From NCBI GenBank assembly GCA_002633025.1, contig NMRB01000345.1, positions 355,669 to 419,668 of the forward strand: 64,000 bases of DNA, read 5' to 3'. Of the stretch, positions 56,702 through 64,000 are shown in pieces. The translations under genes were made by a program, and so were the position numbers. How positions within the stretch are numbered: the first letter of the stretch is position 1; each line of letters starts with the position of its first letter. The notes beneath the pieces are model-generated. The model was not told the DNA's origin. It did not search any database and saw only the letters and a program-made list of their open reading frames with translations. Source of the stretch: Notospermus geniculatus. Lineage: Eukaryota; Nemertea; Pilidiophora; Heteronemertea; Lineidae.

Positions 56702-57430
56702 ATGGGCGTGAAACGTCTCCTATCGTTCATGAACGACCATATGAATCACGAAGCCATGATTGTTGATCTTTTCCACGAAGCCAGAACAAGAGACGGCATC
56801 GAACTTCTTGCCGACTTCTATGCCTTTGAAAATGCTTTACTGAAAAGTATGTGGAGGCTGTTGGATAAAGAATGCGGAAATTATTACATAAGGCTCGGAC
56901 TAGGAGAATACGTCACCATTGACGAATACCTTAAAAAGGTTATCAAATACCTGCGTTCTCATGGCATTGAGATGGTGTTCTACGTCGACGGGGCAAGGGG
57001 TAGTTCTAGGGACCAATGTGAAAGAAAATTGGACACGTGGAAAGAACGTCATAAAGGTCTTCAGTCGGATCTGAATCATCTTTTGGATGTTTGCGATGGG
57101 AGAAAGAAGGGGCTGAGGTTCGACCCGTCTGTCCTGCCGGTCTTGTTAGAAACTCAGTTCTTCGAAACGCTGAAGGAATGCAGCTGTGAAATCAACCAGT
57201 TGCCCTCCGGTGAAGTTGATTACACCGTGGCGAAACAGCTTCTCGAACGACCGAAAGCCTTCGCCATCCTGGGCAATGACACCGATTTTTGTATCTTCAA
57301 AGAGAGCGCCTTCATTCATGTTGATTGGTTTGAGATGCCAAAAGATATAGGGCTCGAAAAAGAAGCCTCTGCATCCGATTGTTTGAATACTAGGATGGTA
57401 AGACAAGAGACACTGTCGGAGTTTCTGGGG
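56702..57430 (+). CDS. FAM120/asteroid-like protein, first coding exon
   Basis: An acceptor (ACCGCAG) ends at 56680; the first ATG after it gives MGVKRLLSFM, the N-terminus typical of the FEN/XPG superfamily. The exon stays open for 243 codons and ends at a GTAAGT donor (57431), phase 0. Motifs are LLADFYAFE, VFYVDGARGSSRDQCERK, SGEVDYTVA and AILGNDTDFCIF followed by HVDWF. These correspond to the PIN/FEN-like fold of asteroid and the constitutive coactivators of PPAR-gamma (FAM120), cytoplasmic RNA- or DNA-binding proteins in which nuclease activity is uncertain. Downstream exons were not found in the remaining 6.5 kb, so the gene may be long, extend past the window, or be truncated. Codon use looks host-like. 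Confidence 0.65.
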
Positions 57431-57710
57431 GTAAGTTGTAGCATAGAGCTGATAGCTGAAGTGCAGATTGCCAATTGGCAAGCTAGTGCTAATCATACAT
57501 GATTCATACATGATTCAGTAGCGGCAGCCACCTTCCCAGTAGTCCGTGTGACACGCGTGTGTGGCAGCGAATTTTCGTCGTACGAGATGACCGGGTACGT
57601 GTGGTCCAGGTTCGAATTGACCTTTAGAATTGTTCTAGGGACGAGTTGCCCGGGTAGGCCTACGTATAGGAAGGAGTTTATGTCCACGCAGGTACGGCCC
57701 TACTAAAAAA

Positions 57711-57998
57711 ATCTCTGTAGGGTGTGACAGGGTGTTCTTGGGTGCTCTAGGGTATTCTTGGGTGTTCTTGGGTAGACTGTTTCAAAATACCCATTGAGTG
57801 AAGGGTGTTCTAGGGTATCTTTAGGGTGTTCTAGGGTACCTGTAGGGTTGTCCGGGTACTCCAGAGATACCCTAGAACACCCTAAAGATACCCTAGAACA
57901 CCCTTTGCTCAATGGGTATTTTGAAACAGTCTACCCAAGAACACCCAAGAATACCCTAGAGCACCCAAGAACACCCTGTCACACCCTACAGAGATTTN
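57711..57998. repeat. Near-perfect 290-bp palindrome
   Basis: Arms of about 130 bp are inverted copies: AATCTCTGTAGGGTGTGACA at the left and TGTCACACCCTACAGAGATT at the right. The arms contain internal GGGTGTTCT repeats. The centre lies near 57855. A G run with one N follows (57998-58015). Open frames on both strands here are mirror images and not genes. Confidence 0.9.
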
Positions 57999-58848
57999 GG
58001 GGGGGGGGGGGGGGGCTTACCATCTAGGTACAAAATGTCCGGCGCGAAATATGCGGGCACGAGTTTTCCGGGTATGAGAGTTGTCGACACACGGCATCAC
58101 GTGCGACCCCACAAAATAAAAGAGCCATTCCGAAACTGCCTATTCTGTGAATGGGTTGCATTTTTATCCAAAGAATCAACTGCAATACAACACTTGATGG
58201 TCACCAACGCAGTAGGCCTATATTCTATTACTGACCCGGTGAACGTGTTTTGGGATGGTTTCCGTTGATATCATATTACTGCAGTATGAAAGGGTAGTAG
58301 GCCCCTATTCATTCTATGGACCGAATCCGAATGGACTGAGTAACTTGGACTGAGTGCCAAAAAAAGATATAAACAACAATAATGAATGTTATCACCATAA
58401 ATTGGTAAGAAATGGTTATCTTCAATGTAGAACGTAAAAATAATTAAGAAAAACAAAACTATGAAATTTTGTTCTTCGCTCAGCTGACTTGAAATCTCCA
58501 AGTTACATCAATTCAACCCAATAGCGCGCCGTACTCCTTCTATAAATAAATAATAGTACACTGTAACAAAACATGACGACGCCACACGTCATGTGGCACG
58601 CCTTTCGGGGTAACGATTCACGGAATGCGATGCTGGGAATTTTGCAACATCGTTCCAAAGGTTGCTCGTATACACACGTGAAACAAGCCGTGCCATTCGG
58701 AACGACCTGAGGCGAACTGCTTATCTATCCACTCGGCGGCGCATTTCACCTCGGACACAAGTCCAAGGCAGCCATGTTGTTATCAACAAACCCACGTTAT
58801 CGTCCCCACGATATTTCCTGGAAATGGCGATACCCAGAAGTGCTTATG
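57999..58848. other. Non-coding stretch with a shared repeat
   Basis: The stretch 58688-58795 (ATTCGGAACGACCTGAGGCG..CACAAGTCCAAGGCAGCC) is the inverse of 60762-60865 inside the 60398-60896 element. No gene was recognised. Confidence 0.5.
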
Positions 58849-59255
58849 GCAAGCGGATTGTCCAGTTATTAAAGAAACCAATATTTTTGCAATAAAACCT
58901 AGTTTTATGCTTTAAAAACTTAGTTTTTGTGGATAAAATATTGTTTTTGACAAAAAGTAAGTTTTTCTCCTAAAAAACCTAGTTTTTGTCAAAAAACCAA
59001 GTTTTATAGAAACAAACTTAATTTTTCCTGTCATAAAATATACACGTAGGTTTTTATCAAAAAACTTAGTTTTTGTCAAAAACCTATATATTTTATGAAT
59101 AAAAACCTGTTTTTTACCATACAACCCCCATTTTAACGACAAAAATGTAAGTTTCCGCACTAAAATGTCCATTTATTCCATAAAACTAAGTTCATCAGTC
59201 AAAAAACCAAGTTTTTTTTAAATAGAACCAAGTTTTATGCCATAAAATGTCAATT
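58849..59255. repeat. Array of AAACCTAGTTTTT-type units, copy 2
   Basis: Collinear with the first 400 bp of the 54478 array, sharing GGCAAGCGGATT, ACAACCCCCATTTTA and the unit order, so both derive from one dispersed element. Confidence 0.8.
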
Positions 59256-59586
59256 GCACGTAGTTCTTTGGATGATGGCACTCAAAGTTTATTTTAAAAC
59301 AACGTTTAAAACTTAAAAACAAAGTTTAAAACAAAGTTTAAAACTGAGTTCCTTGTGGACGTTTCGCCCACCTTTTCGGTAGGCGTTTTCAACACAAATG
59401 GCAAGAGGTGTGTACAGGCACGAGGTGTGTACAGGCACTCCAACGTTTACTATGAAATGTTATATCAGAGGATCAAAAGCTGAATGTAAAAATAATCCCT
59501 GGTCTCTGTTCATGGTAGGCTAATCCTTTTGATCTGAATAGCTTCGGTAAATTTCCTTTCAAATGTATTGTGTTTGTTGGTGCTAA
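59256..59586. other. Non-coding stretch
   Basis: A short run of AAAGTTTAAAAC-type units (59287-59345) and a doubled GGCACGAGGTGTGTACA (59400-59435). No gene. Confidence 0.5.
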
Positions 59587-60059
59587 CAAAAATAGATAAA
59601 GACCAAAAATATACCACTCTGAAACAGCCCAGCCCAAGGGTTTTAGTTATTTTTTTAAATAATAGATGGCGCATGCTCAAAAAAGTTGCAAAAATCTAAA
59701 ATCTTTTGGCACCAAAATATAGGCAGGGGCACAAGGAATACTAATCACAACTTTGTTTGCAAATCCATGCATTCCCTAATGAGTAATTAGCAATTAAAGG
59801 GTCCTGCGCCACCTATATTTAAAAAAATGAACTCAACGTGCTGGTCCATGCCAGTCTGAGGTATAGTCATCTATTTAAAGATTGATATCTCTGAAACTAG
59901 TAGATGGGTTTGATTGAATTTTATACTGCTTGTAGCCAGTGTCTAATTCTTTGACTTGGTGCAGTAACTTTCAGATCTTCCAAGTTTTTAGGGAGACAGC
60001 TGCCAATTTTACACTTTTCAACGTTGAGAGTGGTACATTTTTGGTCTTTATCTATTTTT
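59587..60059. mobile_element. MITE with GGTGCTAA duplication
   Basis: Ends CAAAAATAGATAAAGACC and GGTCTTTATCTATTTTT are inverted with ACCACTCT/AGAGTGGT inside. GGTGCTAA is duplicated at 59579-59586 and 60060-60067; the flanks would allow up to 10 bp. hAT-like or MULE-like. Confidence 0.75.
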
Positions 60060-60397
60060 GGTGCTAATCAGTTTCACATTATCCCAATAGGAGCAGTCAG
60101 CCGCGCTTATTGCTAACAGATGGCAGCACAGTCTTAGCGGACCAAATGTACAGGAAATCTATTATGATCGCTGCTCGATCGATATGACTGGGTCCGCTAG
60201 ATGCATTGAATTGGGCCCTAGTGAAACCTAGTGGTCAACTCGCTGACAGCTCCTATTGATTAAAGGGAGACGCGAAAAATAGCGACAAGGCAAACTCCAT
60301 CTGAGTACTATGATTCGCTGTGTGGTGGCGCGGTAAAAACATAGTTACACATCTTTTCGTGCGGTGCCGCCACTAGATCAATACCAAACCGATAAAT

Positions 60398-60896
60398 CTA
60401 GTTTGGTTCCCGAACCCACCGCCAGGGCTAGCCCCCATTCGGAACTTCCGAAGGCAACTGCTCGGCAATTTCCGTAGACACTCGCATTTCCCCTCGGACA
60501 CAATTCCAAGGCAGCCATCTTGAACGCGCAACGATTTCAATGCGTTTCTGGTGGTTTGGATGCGGTCGCCTCATCACACCCAGCGCATGAACGAAATAGT
60601 TCACACAAAAACGTTGCGTTATTGATCAATAATTGGCAGATTGGGTAACATATCGGTAAGTTTATATATAATATGCCTCAACTTATCCAGGAAATAAGGT
60701 TGGATATATCTTAGCAGGCCAAAATTCGGCGAAAATAGTTCCACGGTCGGTCACGTGGTTTTGTTGATAACAACATGGCTGCCTTGGACTTGTGTCCGAG
60801 GTGAAATGCGCCGCCGAGTGGATAGATAAGCAGTTCGCCTCAGGTCGTTCCGAATGGGCTAGCCCCGTTGGGTTTTGGGTTCGGGAACCAAACTAG
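60398..60896. mobile_element. MITE with CGATAAAT duplication
   Basis: Ends CTAGTTTGGTTCCCGAACCC and GGGTTCGGGAACCAAACTAG are perfect inverted copies, and the arms extend to about 150 bp with GGGCTAGCCC and CATTCGGAAC. CGATAAAT is duplicated at 60390-60397 and 60897-60904 (8 bp, hAT-like length). Confidence 0.8.
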
Positions 60897-60904
60897 CGAT
60901 AAAT

Positions 60905-62706
60905 CCCGAACACCGTGCGAACTTGACCGAAATATCAGCTTGCGTTGGCAAGGACAGGCCGCCTCCTGTCTCCACCGCGATTGCAAATGTTTTTGCATTG
61001 GCACGATGTCGTTTCTCCTTTCCAGTTCGGATGATAAATCGACGCCAAGAATACTAAAAAGCCATTACATGCACTAAATCCTATACTGACCCGCTCCCGC
61101 TGAAACCGAAAACGCCTACTGGACGACTCGCCTGTATAGTCAGCATAGGCGAGTATAGGCGACACTTTTTTATTGTTTAATTCACGGATTTTTCTAATAA
61201 AATATTTTGGAGTGGGAATAAAAATAAAAATATTTTTTTCCTCCTATATTCACGGGGCACTCGTTCTAGACATCAGTCAGATCGGAGGATGAAATTTAAT
61301 TTTTTTTCAAAATAAAAGTTTTCCAATACATTGAATGTGAATACTAGCAGGCACTGACATAAAGATTTAGGGGGTACTGCCACGTTGGCCTTGGTTGCTC
61401 ATAATTTTTCTTGGGCACCAGGCCAAAGCCAAAATCTGGAGCAATTGCAGGGCTCTTTAGGTGTAGGCCTATTTTATTCCCATCTCAACTTTTCAATGGG
61501 TATTACAAAAACCTATTCAACAGGAACTGTACATGGCAAGTTTCAACTCAAAGCCAAATGAACATGACTTGCAAATGTAAACACCCCATGCACATGGTGT
61601 GCCAAATATATAGTTGCCACAATGATGTAATGGGAATCCCAGTGTGGTATCCCCCACCCATTGGATGATGCACTAGGTCAAATTATATTTGAATAAAAGC
61701 AGCCTTCCCAGTCATGTCACTGCATCTTGGCGAGTAGCCAATACACGCGGTCTCTTTTGGCTTCCCGCCAAAACGGCATCGTCAGGCCGGCTCTTGTGGG
61801 TGGATGGCTCCGTCGGAACTGTCACTATAGGCCTAGTTTGCTAAGAAGAGGCGCAAATGATGAGATGGAAAGATAAAGTTGTGCGTATGAATGAAGGTTA
61901 TGTACTAAAGGTAAAATGTCCATTAGAGAACTACTGGCGCCCATCCATAACAGACTTTGATGCTTGTCTGGGGCGTGTTGGCAGGTTGTCGGGTGCAGAA
62001 CTTTGTGCATCCATGGCATGGACCATGCCATGTCGGGGTGCGGGTGAAAAATATTTTTTTTTCAATTTGTGTGAATTTCGGGTCGGCGGATCGGCTATAC
62101 GAAAACTAAATTTTATTTTTTCACATGCCAAATATTGGGCGGCGGCAGCTCCCCTCCCCGCGCCATGCTGACATTTTGATGGAGGTGTCAGGGTCAACCA
62201 TTTTCAACCATGCCAGTCTGCTGATGACCACGCACCCCGCACCTGACATCATAGGTAGGACTCACATCCTTTGATGGCAGTTCAGTGGTGGCTCCAACAT
62301 TGTCCAATGGCACGTGGACGTCAATTTCAATACGTAGTGTTTTGGCGGAGACCCCATTTGAAAAAAAATTAGTAATTTTTAGGAATTACCCTAAAAAAAC
62401 ATGTAAGACCAAATTAGAAATTTTTAGGATCAAGGATAAAAAATTTGGGATGAATATTTGGATTTTCAAGGCGCACTTAGCCTGAATTGATACTCCAGCT
62501 GTGACACGCAAGTTGATGCTACAGTGGAATTTGCAGTGACTTACATGTACATGTAGTGAAAAAAATGAATTTGCGCGGCGTCAAAAATAGGGCGCGGGGA
62601 GGACGATAATTCGTAGCCCATCAGCGTGCCCTTTGGAGATGATGCCTGAAATCTCACTTTCGAGCAGTCTTTTCTGCGATTTCGGTCTAGAAAGTGCCAG
62701 CCTGAA
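60905..62706. other. Non-coding stretch
   Basis: Nothing gene-like. Open frames are short and overlap on both strands. No repeat structure stood out apart from AT-rich runs near 61180-61310. Confidence 0.45.
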
Positions 62707-63270
62707 CACAGTAAAAAAATCGATCTCATCTCGAGATAAAATGAGTCTCTAGCCTACTATTTTGTCCCTAAAATGAGTTTCTTTGCTACACCAACACAGA
62801 ATGAGTAGGCCTACCAGTTTTCTAAGGCTGGAGCCCTCTTGCATCGACTAGAGATAACTGCAACTGGAGTCCCATTCTGAAGTAGAGACAAAGTCTACTC
62901 ATTTTGAGTTTTCTCAGTTCTTCAGTCGATGGGGCAGGGCAGCAGCTGGAGAAAATTGGAAACAAACCCATATAAGGAGCTTGGTGGTGTGGTGGTTCTG
63001 GTGTCCGACTTGCGATCAGAGGGTCCTGGGTTCGAAACCCCCTGGGTGTGAAACGTTTTTTTTTATATATGGAGACATCACTTGTGTATTTGATTCGAGA
63101 CAACAGACAATCCGGTGGAAACAGCTGAGAATCATTTTAACCAGTTGGAGACAATGTCATCTCAAGTGGAGACCCAGTTATGTCTATTCGAGTTGCAAAA
63201 GAAACTCATTTTAGGGACAAGAGTTAGAGATTCATTTTATCTCGAGATGAGATCGTTTTTTCTTTCTGTG
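62707..63270. mobile_element. MITE with CACAG ends and AA duplication, carrying a SINE head
   Basis: Ends CACAGTAAAAAAATCG and CGTTTTTTCTTTCTGTG are inverted; the arms share ATCTCATCTCGAGATAAAAT and TTGTCCCTAAAATGAG. AA lies on both sides (62705-62706, 63271-63272). It is inserted in a GCCAGCCTGAAGAAG repeat copy, which is intact at 63485. Confidence 0.75.
62975..63048 (+). repeat. tRNA-like sequence
   Basis: TGGTGTGGTGGTTCTGG (A-box-like), GACTTGCGATCAGAGGG and GGGTTCGAAACCCCC (B-box). The T arm folds but the acceptor stem is missing. It sits in the interior of the 62707-63270 element. Confidence 0.55.
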
Positions 63271-63600
63271 AAGAAGGCCCCGGTTGGGGTCGAAAATTTG
63301 CGAATTCTTGGAAGTTGACTTCCTATTTATCATTCATTATTGTGTCAACCTCTGTGCTTTTTCTCTTATTGAGCAGAACAGATTTTGCAAATTTTCGACC
63401 CCAACCGGGGTCTTCTTCAGGCTGGCACTTAACAGTACAAGACTCTAGAATAGACAGTCTATTCTAGAGTCTTGTACTGTTAAGTGCCAGCCTGAAGAAG
63501 ACCCNCCGGTTGGGGTCGAAAATTTGCAAAATCTGGAAGTTGACTTCCTGTATATTATCACGTTGTGTGTCAATTTTAGTGCTATTTCTTTCCTTGTATA
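63260..63600. repeat. Inverted GACCCCGGTTGGGGTC repeats forming a 140-bp palindrome
   Basis: Three copies of the family also seen at 38.6-39.1 kb: direct (63272), inverted (63389) and direct (63490). The segment 63389-63529 is a palindrome with 70-bp arms around AATAGACAGTCTATT, disturbed only by one N. Confidence 0.8.
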
Positions 63601-64000
63601 TTGAGCAGAACATGGAGGTAAGATCCATGCTCCAGTAGACGATGCCGAAAACGCCATGGACAGGAAAGCCAGTCGCAAGTTCCAACACTCAACAGACCAC
63701 CTAGACCAGCTCATGTATATTGGTTCAACCCCTCTCGCCAAAGCAGCCCAATAATGCCAATGCTTCTATCGCAAGCATTAATACAATGGTCCCATAATCA
63801 TGTAACTAATACCATTACGAGCGCAAAAGAAGTTCTATTTTTAACACACAATGGCGAGCGGCTATAGTAGTCGGTTGACGAACTGAAATATCCGTTCCTC
63901 GCTATAACGCACAGCGCCGTCTGATCATCATCGCTGACACTACGATAACCAAGAGTGCCCGCCGGGCAATATTTTTCGCATGTCTCCCTTTAAGTTATCT
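63601..64000. other. Non-coding or undetermined end of window
   Basis: A plus-strand frame (about 63608-63754) reads DDAENAMDRKASRKFQHST and ends GSTPLAKAAQ before a TAA. I do not recognise it and splice support is only one weak acceptor (GAGCAG). The rest is unremarkable. Confidence 0.3.

Noticed and set aside
57703-58027. Two near-identical short proteins on opposite strands rich in TLEHP
   Set aside because: They are the two arms of the 57711-57998 palindrome translated; no gene.

Overview
The window looks like repeat-dense nuclear DNA of a marine invertebrate, probably a deuterostome and possibly an echinoderm. The reasons are spliced genes with GT..AG introns, many dispersed AGGCCTA motifs, metazoan repeat classes (Ty3/gypsy, LINE, tRNA-derived SINEs, Harbinger/MULE/CACTA-type MITEs, TU-like foldback arrays) and a rhodopsin-type GPCR relic. 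The exact taxon cannot be read from the sequence. There is no prokaryotic operon structure. One run of 982 Ns (36180-37161) and several single Ns mark a draft assembly.

0-7 kb holds the most unusual locus. A plus-strand three-exon gene (2327-4129) encodes an acidic N-terminus, a MADS-box-like domain split by an intron, and a C-terminal PHD-like zinc finger. A minus-strand two-exon gene (6647-3017) encodes a 934-residue protein of a repetitive family. The two genes interlock: each one's last exon lies inside an intron of the other. 10.5-21.3 kb is a 10.8-kb element bounded by 481-bp inverted repeats. Its single large gene (11714-16521) has zinc-binding motifs, a long central region and a C-terminal block with the residue pattern of FEN1/XPG (PIN-like) nucleases; younger MITEs sit inside it. 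22.3-25.3 kb holds a minus-strand paralogue of the 3-6.6 kb protein. This copy starts with a domain closely resembling the RAG1 N-terminal zinc-binding region (N-RAG-TP type) and is interrupted by one in-frame TGA.

26-36 kb is a broken Ty3/gypsy element on the minus strand (gag with hexapeptide repeats, protease, RT, RNase H, integrase). Its reading frame is split by a MULE-type element (itself holding a second MULE-type element), a short MITE and a TTAA-flanked element carrying two tRNA-like sequences. Target-site duplications give the order of insertion.

37-64 kb is mostly non-coding repeat: MULE-type elements with 9-bp duplications, a recent 0.7-kb direct duplication, a GPCR pseudogene, a RecQ-like helicase fragment, two foldback-like elements, a CACTA element, a LINE 3' fragment, minisatellites, palindromes and SINEs. 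The one clean host-like exon is at 56702-57430, the N-terminal nuclease-like domain of a FAM120/asteroid-type protein. The genes do not form a pathway; most are transposon cargo. The shared theme is transposase-like or nuclease-like proteins with DNA-binding heads.
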